A stretch of DNA of 43,200 nucleotides, from contig DBQM01000029.1 in the NCBI GenBank assembly GCA_002305725.1, positions 1-43,200 on the forward strand, given 5' to 3'. The stretch is from Ruminococcus sp. UBA1394 (GTDB taxonomy: Bacteria > Bacillota > Clostridia > Oscillospirales > Ruminococcaceae). Under the pieces are notes generated by a model. The model was not told the origin of the DNA. It searched no databases and saw only the letters and a program-made list of their open reading frames with translations. Shown piece after piece: positions 15,559 through 24,952 of the stretch (its first letter is position 1; each line of letters starts with the position of its first letter). Position numbers and translations under genes: made by a program.

Positions 15559-16506
15559 ATGTGCTGGCCTGAATTTCTGGGTATTGATACCAGCAACTAC
15601 ACCACTTCCATGGCTGTTTTTGACAGCGAAACCGGAGAGATAAGGCAGTCAAAAAAACTGCTTCCCGTAAAATCCGGACAGGCAGGACTTCGCCAGAGTG
15701 ACGCCTTGTTTCACCATGTAAACCAGCTGACAGAGGTTTCAGAGGAACTGCTGAAAGGACTTAAAAATCTGAAAGCTGTTGGAGTTTCGGCATTTCCGAG
15801 AAATATTTCCGGTTCGTATATGCCCTGCTTTCTTGCCGGAAAAACTGCGGCTGAACTTATTTGCGCAGTAACCGGAGCAAAGCTTTACTACACCTCACAT
15901 CAGGCAGGACACATTGCGGCGGCGCTTTATTCATGCAGGCGCCTTGACCTGCTGCACGAACCTTTTATCGCATTTCATTTAAGCGGCGGTACTACCGACT
16001 GCCTTTACTGCACTCCGCACAAGGAGGAAATCATAAATGCAGAGCTTTTTTCATGCTCTCTTGATTTAAAAGCAGGACAGGCTGTGGACCGTACCGGTCT
16101 TATGCTGGGACTCAACTTTCCGTGCGGTACTGAACTTGAAAGGCTTGCGGAAAAGAGTAACAGGCAGTTTAAGATAAAGCCTTCAATGAAAGGGAATGAC
16201 TGCTCACTTTCGGGGATTGAAAACAAGTGTAAAAAAATGCTTGATGACGGTGAACCGGCGGAGGATATTGCAAAATTCTGCCTTACATATATTGGTGAAA
16301 CGGTGAAGTGTATGACGAAAAAGGCAAAATCAGAACTTGGTGACCTGCCGGTAGTGTATGCCGGAGGTGTTATGTCTAACAAATATATTAAAAGTATGAT
16401 ATCTGAAGATTATGACGCTTATTTTGCACAGCCGGAGTTTTCCTGCGATAATGCCGCAGGAGTTTCGGTCATAGCATTTGAAAAATATAAAATGGGAAAA
16501 TTATGA
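15559..16506 (+). CDS. TsaD-like (Kae1/peptidase M22 family) paralog
   Basis: A 315-residue ASKHA-fold protein. ATG 15559 starts one base after the nusB stop; an upstream in-frame ATG would lie inside nusB. It shows the phosphate-binding start FLGIDTSNYTTSMAVF, a metal-site HQAGH near residue 114 and LSGGTTDCLYC. These place it in the Kae1/TsaD family, but it is the divergent clostridial paralog found beside nusB/xseA, not the main t6A enzyme. Its activity is not established. It overlaps xseA by ATGA. Confidence 0.82.
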   Translation: MCWPEFLGIDTSNYTTSMAVFDSETGEIRQSKKLLPVKSGQAGLRQSDALFHHVNQLTEVSEELLKGLKNLKAVGVSAFPRNISGSYMPCFLAGKTAAELICAVTGAKLYYTSHQAGHIAAALYSCRRLDLLHEPFIAFHLSGGTTDCLYCTPHKEEIINAELFSCSLDLKAGQAVDRTGLMLGLNFPCGTELERLAEKSNRQFKIKPSMKGNDCSLSGIENKCKKMLDDGEPAEDIAKFCLTYIGETVKCMTKKAKSELGDLPVVYAGGVMSNKYIKSMISEDYDAYFAQPEFSCDNAAGVSVIAFEKYKMGKL

Positions 16507-17702
16507 TTGTTTTAACAGTTACACAGCTTAACAGATATATTGCATTTAAAATAAAAGAGGACGCAAAGCTTAAAGGAATACTGCTCAAAGGCGAGATTTC
16601 CAATTTCACAGCCCACAGGTCGGGGCATTTCTATTTCACTTTAAAGGACGGCGAAAGCGCTGTAAAGGCGGTAATGTTCCGCAGTTATGCGGAGAGGGTA
16701 AAATTCATGCCGGAGGACGGCATGAGCGTTATTGTCATGGGGAGCGTTTCGGTGTATGAGCGTGACGGCGTTTATCAGATATATGTGACGGATATTCAGC
16801 CGGACGGCGTTGGTGCTGCAAGTATTGCTGTAGAACAGCTGAAAGAAAAGCTGAGAAAACAGGGAGTTTTTGACGAGAGTCACAAAAGACCGCTCCCGCC
16901 AATGCCGAAAAAAATCGGCATTGTCACTTCAGCCACCGGTGCAGCTTTGCAGGACGTTATCAACATTCTGTCAAGAAGATATCCCATAGGGGAACTGTGC
17001 GTTTTTCCGGCAGTTGTACAGGGAGAAGCCGCTCCCGATTCCATTTGCAGAGGAATAATTGCCGCCGGAAAGTCTGACTGCGACGTGCTTATCGTCGGCA
17101 GGGGCGGCGGCTCGCTGGAGGATTTAAGCGCATTCAATACCGAAAAAGTGGCAATGTGCATTTACAACAGCAGTATTCCGGTAGTTTCCGCTGTGGGTCA
17201 CGAAACGGACTTTACCGTTTCCGACCTTGCGGCTGATATGAGAGCGCCTACGCCGTCAGCGGCGGCAGAGCTTGTTTCGCCCTCGGCAGAACAGCTTATG
17301 AAAAATATTGATTTTTACTTAAACCGCATCAGAGACGGAGCAGTAAAGGCGCTGAACCGCAGTCAGAACCGGCTTGATGTTCTAAGCGGAAAGCTTGCAG
17401 TATTCTCTCCGGAATATAAGGTTCAGAAGAATGAAAAGGACTTTATTTCTCTTGAAAACCGTCTGAAAGCGGCTTACAACACAAAGATTTCGGAATGTGA
17501 ACGCAGATTTCTGACGGCAGTTTCAAAAATGGAGGCAATGAGTCCGCTGAAGGTTATGAGCAGGGGATATTCCCTCGTTTATAAGGGCAAAAAAATTATT
17601 GCTGATACTAAAAATCTGAAAACAGGGGATAATGTTGATGTAATGCTTGCTGAGGGCAGATTTAGTGCCTGTGTTACGGAAATAGAATCTGCTCATGAGT
17701 AA
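16503..17702 (+). CDS. xseA: Exodeoxyribonuclease VII large subunit
   Basis: A 399-residue XseA with an N-terminal OB-fold (KLKGILLKGEISNFTAHRSGHFYFTLKD) and a catalytic domain (KIGIVTSATGAALQDVINIL, VGRGGGSLEDL, SAVGHETDFT). A coiled region is followed by the closing SPLKVMSRGYSLV. It degrades single-stranded DNA into oligonucleotides together with XseB, encoded next. Complete and typical in length. Confidence 0.95.
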   Translation: MIVLTVTQLNRYIAFKIKEDAKLKGILLKGEISNFTAHRSGHFYFTLKDGESAVKAVMFRSYAERVKFMPEDGMSVIVMGSVSVYERDGVYQIYVTDIQPDGVGAASIAVEQLKEKLRKQGVFDESHKRPLPPMPKKIGIVTSATGAALQDVINILSRRYPIGELCVFPAVVQGEAAPDSICRGIIAAGKSDCDVLIVGRGGGSLEDLSAFNTEKVAMCIYNSSIPVVSAVGHETDFTVSDLAADMRAPTPSAAAELVSPSAEQLMKNIDFYLNRIRDGAVKALNRSQNRLDVLSGKLAVFSPEYKVQKNEKDFISLENRLKAAYNTKISECERRFLTAVSKMEAMSPLKVMSRGYSLVYKGKKIIADTKNLKTGDNVDVMLAEGRFSACVTEIESAHE

Positions 17703-17721
17703 CAAAGTTTGAGGTGAAAAA

Positions 17722-17916
17722 ATGGCTTTTGAAGATAACATGACTGCGCTTGCGGATATCGTAAGCCAGCTTGAAAAAGGGGACTTGCCCCTTGAAAAAT
17801 CAGTAGAGCTTTACGGAAAAGGTGTGAAGCTTGCGGCTAAGTGCCGTACAGACCTTGAAAAAGCAAAGCTGAAAATAACACAGCAGGGGGAAAACAAGAA
17901 TGAATCAGCCAGCTAA
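17722..17916 (+). CDS. xseB: Exodeoxyribonuclease VII small subunit
   Basis: A 64-residue protein with the XseB core ALADIVSQLEKGDLPLEKSV and LYGKGVKL. It forms the helical partner of XseA. It starts 19 bp after xseA and overlaps the start of ispA by 17 bases, a tight coupling. Confidence 0.94.
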   Translation: MAFEDNMTALADIVSQLEKGDLPLEKSVELYGKGVKLAAKCRTDLEKAKLKITQQGENKNESAS

Positions 17917-18790
17917 GGAAAGACTGAATGAGTACACACAGTTCATTGAAAATGCGCTGAAAGATTACAGTCTCCAGGATAAACTGGGACTGCACAAAAA
18001 TGTTGCAAAGGCTATGGACTATTCCCTTGAGGCAGGAGGCAAAAGAATAAGACCGGTGCTGGTGCTGGAATTCTGCCGTGTCTGCGGAGGGGACTGGAAA
18101 AAAGCTGTTTCTGCGGCCTGTGCCATTGAAATGATACATACCTTTTCGCTGATACACGACGACTTGCCGTGTATGGACGATGATGATTTCAGAAGAGGAA
18201 AACCGTCCTGCCACAAACAGTTCGGCGAAGCAATGGCAGTACTTGCCGGCGACGCTCTGGCAATACGCCCCTTTGAAATAATTTCCGCAGCAGATGAACT
18301 TGACGCTGAAAAGAGGGTTGCTCTGATAAACGAGCTTTCACACTCGTCCGGTGCGGAAGGTATGATAGGCGGTCAGATCATTGACATGGAAAACGAGGAA
18401 CGTGATGACGTTGACGCTGAAAATCTGAGGTTTATGTACTCGCTGAAAACGGGTGCGCTTATAAAGACATCATGCATTATGGGATGTATCTGTGCCGGTG
18501 CAGACGCTGAAAAAACTGCTCTTGCGGCTGAGTACGCCCAGGCACTGGGAGTTGCATTCCAGATAATCGACGATATACTTGACGTTGTGGGGGACGAAAG
18601 CGTTCTCGGAAAGCCTACAGGCAGCGACAGCGAAGAAAACAAAACCACCTTTGTTACAGTCTACGGACTGGAAAATGCAAAGGAACAGGCAAAAAAATAT
18701 ACTGACAGGGCTCTGGAGATACTTGACGGATTTGAAGAAAATGAATTTTTAAAGGAACTTACCGGATTTCTGCTTGACAGAAATTTCTGA
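17900..18790 (+). CDS. ispA: Polyprenyl (farnesyl) diphosphate synthase
   Basis: A 296-residue trans-isoprenyl diphosphate synthase. The first aspartate-rich motif is DDLPCMDDDDFRRGKPSCHK (about residues 89-108); the second is IIDDILDV near 228; GGKRIRP lies near 47. It condenses IPP with DMAPP/GPP to make mainly farnesyl diphosphate, feeding cell-wall carrier lipid synthesis. Neighbouring dxs supplies the precursors by the MEP route. GGGGGAA precedes ATG 17900. Confidence 0.92.
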   Translation: MNQPAKERLNEYTQFIENALKDYSLQDKLGLHKNVAKAMDYSLEAGGKRIRPVLVLEFCRVCGGDWKKAVSAACAIEMIHTFSLIHDDLPCMDDDDFRRGKPSCHKQFGEAMAVLAGDALAIRPFEIISAADELDAEKRVALINELSHSSGAEGMIGGQIIDMENEERDDVDAENLRFMYSLKTGALIKTSCIMGCICAGADAEKTALAAEYAQALGVAFQIIDDILDVVGDESVLGKPTGSDSEENKTTFVTVYGLENAKEQAKKYTDRALEILDGFEENEFLKELTGFLLDRNF

Positions 18791-18816
18791 TACCGTTTAA
18801 AGAGAGGGTGACTGAT

Positions 18817-19260
18817 ATGGTATATAATCCTGTGCTTATCGGAGGGGCGTCTGCATGGGCGGCGGCTCAGATAATAAAGGTTATTATCAATCTGATAAAG
18901 GGCAACGGATTTTTGCCGGAGCGTTTTGTCGGTTCCGGAGGAATGCCCAGCGCACATTCGGCAACTGTGAGTGCGGCTGCGGTAATGTCTTTAAAGGTCT
19001 GCGGACCCGATTCACCGGTCTTTGCACTGGCGGCGCTCATTTCAATTATTGTTATTTATGACGCACTGAACGTCCGTTATCAGTCCGGACTTCATGCGGC
19101 TGAACTTAACAGGCTGAGAAAGGAACGAAAGCTTTCGTCAGCGGATGAAAAAATATCAGGAAAGGATTTTAAGGAACTGCTGGGGCATACTCCCGAAGAG
19201 GTTATCGCAGGGGTTGCTCTGGGGATCATATTCGGAATTTTGATTCCTGTTAAAATATAG
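18817..19260 (+). CDS. Divergent PAP2 family membrane protein (YuiD-like)
   Basis: A 147-residue membrane protein with the divergent PAP2 signature GSGGMPSAHSATVSA and DALNVRYQSGLHA, and hydrophobic segments at both ends. Family members are acid-phosphatase-related, possibly acting on isoprenoid phosphates, which fits the place between ispA and dxs; the substrate is not known. ATG 18817 follows GAGGGTG by six bases and is preferred over the GTG at 18808 inside that site. Confidence 0.85.
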   Translation: MVYNPVLIGGASAWAAAQIIKVIINLIKGNGFLPERFVGSGGMPSAHSATVSAAAVMSLKVCGPDSPVFALAALISIIVIYDALNVRYQSGLHAAELNRLRKERKLSSADEKISGKDFKELLGHTPEEVIAGVALGIIFGILIPVKI

Positions 19261-19267
19261 AAGAATT

Positions 19268-21160
19268 ATGAAAGATAATAACGAAGTTATGCTGGACGCT
19301 CTTGAGCTTCCGGGGGATCTGAAAAAGCTTGACAGCGACCAGTGCCGTCAGCTTTGCGGAGAAATAAGAAAAATACTTGTTGAAACTGTGTCAAAAAACG
19401 GCGGACATCTTGCCTCAAATCTCGGAGTTGTGGAGCTTACTATGGCGATACACAGGGCATTTGACTCGCCGGAGGACAAGATAGTCTGGGACGTTGGGCA
19501 TCAGGCTTATACCCACAAACTGCTTACCGGCCGCCTTGACCGTTTTGATACCATAAGAAAGGAAAACGGCTTGTCCGGCTTTACAAAGCCGTCCGAATCA
19601 GAGCATGACGCTTTTATAAGCGGACACAGCTCCACCTCGATTTCCGCAGCTTACGGTATTGCAAGAGCAATGAAGCTTGACGGAAAGGACAACTATGTTG
19701 TTGCTGTAACTGGTGACGGGGCAATGACCGGCGGCATGATATACGAGGGTCTGAACAACGCCGGAAAATCTGACGCAAACCTTATTGTAATCGTAAATCA
19801 CAATGATATGTCCATATCAAAAAATGTTGGCGCACTGGCAAAATATCTCCTTTCAATAAGGACAAAGCCGAAATATGTGCAGACCAAAAGAGCAGTTGAA
19901 AAGGCGCTTTCAAATACACCTGTTGTCGGAAAGCCTATCGCCAAAATTCTCAAGAGCTCAAAGGATACTGTCAAAAGCACCGTTTACAGAAATACTCAGA
20001 ATACCAACACCACAATTTTTGAGGACTTAGGGTTTATTTACTTAGGACCCGTTGACGGTCATGACCTTGACGCACTTGACGAGGTGCTGAAAACTGCCAA
20101 GACCTATCACCAGCCGGTGGTTGTCCATGTCAATACAATCAAGGGAAAAGGCTATGAACCAGCTGAAAAGAATCCGGGAGAATTCCATGGAATTTCCAAG
20201 TTTGACATAATGACAGGCAATCCGGAGGTTTCCTCAGACGACTGCTATTCCACTGTATTCGGACGTGAACTGCTGCGCCTTGCAAAAGAGGACGAGAGAA
20301 TATGCGCTGTGACTGCCGCTATGAAGTACGGGACAGGACTGCAGTTTTTCTCATCGGAACTGAAAAACAGATTTTTTGACGCAGGAATTGCCGAACAGCA
20401 CGCAGTTACTTTCTGTGCCGGACTTGCTTCAGCAGGTAAACTGCCGGTATTTGCGGTGTACTCGTCATTTCTGCAAAGGGCAGTTGACCAGATGATACAT
20501 GATGTTGCAATAGGCGGAAACCATGTTGTTATCGGGATAGACCGTGCCGGAATAGTCGGTGAGGACGGCGAAACACATCAGGGAATTTTTGATGTACCGA
20601 TAGTTACCGGAATACCGGGGGCGGTGGTATATTCGCCCTCATGCTACGAGGAACTGAAAATGTGCCTCAATGACGCACTTTATAAAGATAAGGGTCTTGC
20701 CTGCGTCAGATACCCCAAGGGCAACGATTGCACAAGCTTTGACAAATCCGCTCTCAATACGTCATATACACTGACTTCAAAGGATAACTCTTCCGTTCTT
20801 CTTGTTACATACGGAAGGATATATGACGAGCTTTACAAGGCTTTCGTACTGCTTAACAGTGACGGTATTTCCTGCGATATACTGAAGCTTACCAGAATTT
20901 TCCCATTTGACAGCGATATGATAAAAACTGCGGCTAAGTATCAGAAAATCATATTTTTCGAGGAAAGCAGTATCAGCGGCGGAATTGCCGAGCATTTCAG
21001 CGAGGCTGTACTGGAACATGGCTTTGAGGGGCAATTCTTTGCAAGGGGAATAACAGGCTTTGTCAGACAGGCGGCTGTCAGAAGTGCCCTTGAAAAGCTT
21101 GGCTTTGACTGCGATTCCATGGTTTCGTATATCCGCAGCGTAACGGAGGGACAGCTTTGA
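19268..21160 (+). CDS. dxs: 1-deoxy-D-xylulose-5-phosphate synthase
   Basis: A 630-residue thiamine-diphosphate enzyme. Visible motifs are VWDVGHQAYTHKLLTGR, the ThDP/Mg site VTGDGAMTGGMIYEGLNNA, the transketolase segment AGIAEQHAVTFCAGLA and GEDGETHQGIFDVP. It makes DXP from pyruvate and glyceraldehyde 3-phosphate, the first step of the MEP isoprenoid pathway. The gene starts seven bases after the PAP2-like gene, and its end overlaps tlyA. Only a weak ribosome site precedes it, so translational coupling is likely. Confidence 0.95.
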   Translation: MKDNNEVMLDALELPGDLKKLDSDQCRQLCGEIRKILVETVSKNGGHLASNLGVVELTMAIHRAFDSPEDKIVWDVGHQAYTHKLLTGRLDRFDTIRKENGLSGFTKPSESEHDAFISGHSSTSISAAYGIARAMKLDGKDNYVVAVTGDGAMTGGMIYEGLNNAGKSDANLIVIVNHNDMSISKNVGALAKYLLSIRTKPKYVQTKRAVEKALSNTPVVGKPIAKILKSSKDTVKSTVYRNTQNTNTTIFEDLGFIYLGPVDGHDLDALDEVLKTAKTYHQPVVVHVNTIKGKGYEPAEKNPGEFHGISKFDIMTGNPEVSSDDCYSTVFGRELLRLAKEDERICAVTAAMKYGTGLQFFSSELKNRFFDAGIAEQHAVTFCAGLASAGKLPVFAVYSSFLQRAVDQMIHDVAIGGNHVVIGIDRAGIVGEDGETHQGIFDVPIVTGIPGAVVYSPSCYEELKMCLNDALYKDKGLACVRYPKGNDCTSFDKSALNTSYTLTSKDNSSVLLVTYGRIYDELYKAFVLLNSDGISCDILKLTRIFPFDSDMIKTAAKYQKIIFFEESSISGGIAEHFSEAVLEHGFEGQFFARGITGFVRQAAVRSALEKLGFDCDSMVSYIRSVTEGQL

Positions 21161-21963
21161 AAGGCAGACTTGATATCGTTTTACCGGAAATGAGACTTGC
21201 GGCAAGCCGTCAGAAAGCAAAGGAACTTATCCTTGAGGGACACGCCGAGGTAAACGGTAAAATATGTCTTAAACCGTCATATATCGTAGGTGACGATGAC
21301 GTAATAAAAATAACCGGCGAAACACTTAAATATGTAGGCAGGGGCGGACTGAAACTTGAAAAGATAATTTCTCTCTGCAACATTGAAATAAACGGAAAGG
21401 TCTGTATGGATATCGGAGCGTCAACAGGAGGGTTTACTGACTGTATGCTGCAGAATGGTGCACAAACCGTTTACGCAGTTGACGTGGGCAGCGGACAGCT
21501 TGCGCAGAAACTCTGCAGTGACCAGCGTGTTGTCAATATGGAAAAGACTGACATAAGAACTGTCAAGTCCTCAGATTTACTGGTTCTGCCGGAGTTTATA
21601 TCCGTTGACGTTTCGTTTATTTCTCTGAAACTTATCCTCAGTCATGTTTATGAACTGCTTGCTGAAAACGGTACTGCGGCTGTACTTATCAAACCGCAGT
21701 TTGAGGCAGGGAGAGAAAATGTCGGCAAGAACGGCATTGTAAAATCACGGAATGTACACGTAAGCGTTGTGGCTGATATACTTGCCTTTGCGGCTGAAAC
21801 CGGCTTTGCTTTGACTGGTATATGCCATTCCCCAATAACCGGCTCAAAGGGTAACATTGAATATCTTATGTGCCTGAAAAAAGGCGGAGAAAGTCAGACA
21901 GCCGATGTGAAAAAACTGGTTGATGACGCATTTAAGAATCTGAAAAGCGGAGGGAAATCATGA
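21157..21963 (+). CDS. tlyA: TlyA-type rRNA (cytidine-2'-O)-methyltransferase / hemolysin A family
   Basis: A 268-residue protein with an N-terminal S4 RNA-binding domain (RLDIVLPEMRLAASRQKAKE) and a Rossmann methyltransferase domain with the SAM motif MDIGASTGGFTDCMLQNGA near residue 87. Family members 2'-O-methylate 16S and 23S rRNA. TTG 21157 is taken as the start: ACGGAGGGA (21143-21150) is well placed and no ATG occurs before the S4 domain. It overlaps nadK by ATGA. Confidence 0.9.
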   Translation: MKGRLDIVLPEMRLAASRQKAKELILEGHAEVNGKICLKPSYIVGDDDVIKITGETLKYVGRGGLKLEKIISLCNIEINGKVCMDIGASTGGFTDCMLQNGAQTVYAVDVGSGQLAQKLCSDQRVVNMEKTDIRTVKSSDLLVLPEFISVDVSFISLKLILSHVYELLAENGTAAVLIKPQFEAGRENVGKNGIVKSRNVHVSVVADILAFAAETGFALTGICHSPITGSKGNIEYLMCLKKGGESQTADVKKLVDDAFKNLKSGGKS

Positions 21964-22808
21964 AAGCGGCTGTATTTCCAAATTTCCAGAAACAGAATGC
22001 ACTTGAATGTGCAAGAGCAGTCTGTGATATACTGCATAAAAATGATATCGAAGTATGGGTAGACCGCAGCTATCATGACGAATTTGCTGATAAAAGCATG
22101 GTGAGATTCGGTCTGTTTGACGAGTTTGTGAGGGAGGCTGACTTTGCACTTGCCATTGGCGGCGACGGTACTATTTTAAAATGCGCAAGCCATATTCCTG
22201 ACAGCAAAGCAATGCTACTCGGAATAAATACCGGCAGACTGGGCTTTATGTCTGCCCTTGAATCCGACCAGCTTGATTGTTTAAAACGCCTGAAAACCGG
22301 TGATTACAGCGTTACAGAGCGCATGATGCTTGAATGTGAGATTTTAGGCGGAAACGGTGTCTATACAGCGCTGAACGACATAACTATTTCCGGAATGTAT
22401 TCGAGAATATGCGATTTTTCCATATATGACGAAAAGGGCAAGATTGGAGCGTACAGGGCGGACGGCGCAGTTTTCAGTACCCCCACAGGCTCGACTGCAT
22501 ACTCACTATCAGCCGGCGGTCCTATCATTGACCCGGACATGGAATGTATTGAAATGACATTAATCTGTCCCCATTCGCTTTTTGCAAGACCTATGGTTTT
22601 CCCAGCTGGAAAGAAAATACGCTTTGTGGCAAATGACAAAAACAGGCAGAATATTTTTGTAAGTGTTGACGGCAATGACCCTCTGCCGCTTACAGAGGGG
22701 GACGTTGTGGAGATAAGGCGTTCAGCGGATAAAATAAGGCTTGTCAGTATGAATGATAATTCTTTTTACAATTCACTAAACAGTAAATTAATGCACCCTA
22801 TAAAATGA
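21960..22808 (+). CDS. nadK: NAD kinase
   Basis: A 282-residue ATP-NAD kinase with the GGDGT motif (LAIGGDGTILKCA, near residue 67) and the NAD-binding segment DGAVFSTPTGSTAYSLSAGGP near residue 173. It makes NADP+. Start overlaps the tlyA stop. The tlyA-nadK-argR-recN order is conserved in Firmicutes. Confidence 0.95.
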   Translation: MKAAVFPNFQKQNALECARAVCDILHKNDIEVWVDRSYHDEFADKSMVRFGLFDEFVREADFALAIGGDGTILKCASHIPDSKAMLLGINTGRLGFMSALESDQLDCLKRLKTGDYSVTERMMLECEILGGNGVYTALNDITISGMYSRICDFSIYDEKGKIGAYRADGAVFSTPTGSTAYSLSAGGPIIDPDMECIEMTLICPHSLFARPMVFPAGKKIRFVANDKNRQNIFVSVDGNDPLPLTEGDVVEIRRSADKIRLVSMNDNSFYNSLNSKLMHPIK

Positions 22809-22829
22809 TAAAGGAGATTTTGAAGTGCA

Positions 22830-23267
22830 ATGAAAAACAAAAGGCAGTATAAGATACTTGACATAATAAAAATGCATGATGTTGAAACACAGGAAATGCT
22901 TCAGAATCTTCTGGCGGAATACGGCTTTAATGTAACGCAGGCAACGGTTTCAAGGGACATAAAGGAACTGCGGCTTGTCAAGAAAATGACTGAAAACGGC
23001 ATTTACAAATACGCCGCTCCGGAGGAAAACCGGTTTAAGAAAAATATTTTTATCGACACTGTCACCGGTATCGATTACGCCATGAACACAGTCGTGGTCA
23101 GATGTCATACAGGTATGGCGCAGGCGGCGTGTGCGGCTCTGGACAGCATGGATTACAGCGGAATTGTGGGAACTCTTGCCGGAGATGACACCATTTTTGT
23201 ACTTATGAAAACTGAGGCTGAGGCAAGAAAGCTTGTAAAAACATTTAAGGAACTTGTCTGGGGGTAA
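22830..23267 (+). CDS. argR: Arginine repressor ArgR
   Basis: A 145-residue regulator with an N-terminal winged helix (VTQATVSRDIKELRLVK near residues 34-50) and a C-terminal arginine-binding and hexamerisation domain (GTLAGDDTIFVLMKTEAEA). It controls arginine genes, which are not in this window. AAAGGAGA precedes it. recN begins three bases after its stop. Confidence 0.95.
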   Translation: MKNKRQYKILDIIKMHDVETQEMLQNLLAEYGFNVTQATVSRDIKELRLVKKMTENGIYKYAAPEENRFKKNIFIDTVTGIDYAMNTVVVRCHTGMAQAACAALDSMDYSGIVGTLAGDDTIFVLMKTEAEARKLVKTFKELVWG

Positions 23268-23270
23268 GTT

Positions 23271-24947
23271 ATGCTCAAGGAGATTTATATAGAAAATCTT
23301 GCGGTCATAGAAAAAGCTGTGATACCGTTTTCCGCTTCCTTTAATGCTTTTACAGGTGAAACGGGTGCCGGTAAATCCATACTTATTAACGGAATAAATG
23401 CGATTTTGGGGCAGAGAGTCACAAAGGATATCGTGAGAACGGGCAGTAAGAAAGCCGTTATAACTGCACTGTTTACCGGTCTTTCGGAAAACGTCTGCGA
23501 AAAGCTTGACGAGCTTGGGATATCCCATGAAAATGATGAAATAACCGTTACAAGAGAGATAGCCGCAGACGGAGGAAGTGTTGCGAGAGTAAATTCAAGG
23601 ACTACCACTGTTTCCGTACTGCGTGAGATTGGGGAAATGCTTATAACAATCCACGGTCAGCACGACAATCAGATACTTTTAGCGCCGGAAAAGCATATTG
23701 AGGTGCTGGACAGCTACGGCGAAAGCGGTGAACTGCTGGAGGACTACAGAAACAGTTTCCGCAGTCTTCAGTCAATGGCGAAAAAACTTGGCGAGATGAA
23801 GAAAAACCGCATTGAAAAGCGTGACAGGGCAATACTGCTGAAAGAGCGGATCGAGGAATTAAAGGAACTTGATTTGCAGTCTGTGGAATACAGCGAGCTT
23901 GAAAATGAATATAATATGATACAGAATGTTGACAGGATTGCAAGGGCGGTAAGGAACGCTGATACTATCTTAAACGGCGAAGCGGAGGAAAACGTTCTGG
24001 ATATGCTTGATTCCTGCGGTGAGGAGGTTTCAGGCATTGCTGATTATTCCCGTGAGGCAGCGGAGCTTTCCGAAAGGCTTGAGGCTGTCAGAATCGAAAT
24101 CGCTGATATCTCGGACGAACTTGGCAGAATCGGGGACAGCCTTGACATTGACGAGAGAAGATTTGAATATGTTGTCAGCAGGTATAATAAAATTAATCAT
24201 GCAATGAAAAAGTATCAGTGCGGATTTGAGGAACTGGTAAAGCTTTTTGAGGACTCTCAGTCTGAGCTTGAAACAATAGAATTTTCTGATGAAGACCTGA
24301 AAAAACTGTCTGATGAAAAGGACAGGCTTCTGCATGAGGTCACCGAAAAGGCGAAAAGACTCTCCGAACACAGAAGTGAAACTGCAAAGAGATTTGTTTC
24401 ACAGGTAACAGAGGAACTGAAATTCCTTGATATGCCGAATGTAGTGATAGAAGTCAGCCAGCAGAAAGGCAAGCTGACTGTAAACGGCATGGACAGCATT
24501 GAGTTTCTCATTTCAGCAAACAGGGGCGAAACGCCCAAGCCAATTGCAAAAATTGCGTCCGGTGGCGAACTTTCAAGAATAATGCTTGCTCTGAAAAGTG
24601 TTATAGCTGAAAAGGATTCTATGCCCACAATGATATTTGACGAAATTGACACAGGTGTAAGCGGACGTGCTGCACAGAAAATCGGCATAAAAATAAAGCA
24701 GATAAGCAGGATAAGGCAGGTGCTGTGCGTTACCCACCTTTCCCAGCTTGCCGTTATGGCAGACGAACACCTCCTCATTGAGAAAAATGTGGTGGACGAC
24801 AGGACTGTAACAAGCGTGATACCTCTTGATTTTGACGGACGAATAAAAGAGATTGCAAGAATAATGGGCGGCGAGAATCCGAGTGAGACCATGCTTAAAA
24901 GCGCAGAGGAGGAACTCAGAAGAGCCGCAGAGATTCGGGAGATTTGA
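23271..24947 (+). CDS. recN: DNA repair protein RecN
   Basis: A 558-residue SMC-like ATPase. Walker A is FTGETGAGKSI near residue 26; the long central part is coiled coil; the signature is IASGGELSRIMLALKS near 425; Walker B is TMIFDEIDTGVSG. It acts early in double-strand break repair. Complete and typical in length. Confidence 0.95.
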   Translation: MLKEIYIENLAVIEKAVIPFSASFNAFTGETGAGKSILINGINAILGQRVTKDIVRTGSKKAVITALFTGLSENVCEKLDELGISHENDEITVTREIAADGGSVARVNSRTTTVSVLREIGEMLITIHGQHDNQILLAPEKHIEVLDSYGESGELLEDYRNSFRSLQSMAKKLGEMKKNRIEKRDRAILLKERIEELKELDLQSVEYSELENEYNMIQNVDRIARAVRNADTILNGEAEENVLDMLDSCGEEVSGIADYSREAAELSERLEAVRIEIADISDELGRIGDSLDIDERRFEYVVSRYNKINHAMKKYQCGFEELVKLFEDSQSELETIEFSDEDLKKLSDEKDRLLHEVTEKAKRLSEHRSETAKRFVSQVTEELKFLDMPNVVIEVSQQKGKLTVNGMDSIEFLISANRGETPKPIAKIASGGELSRIMLALKSVIAEKDSMPTMIFDEIDTGVSGRAAQKIGIKIKQISRIRQVLCVTHLSQLAVMADEHLLIEKNVVDDRTVTSVIPLDFDGRIKEIARIMGGENPSETMLKSAEEELRRAAEIREI

Positions 24948-24952
24948 ACTGT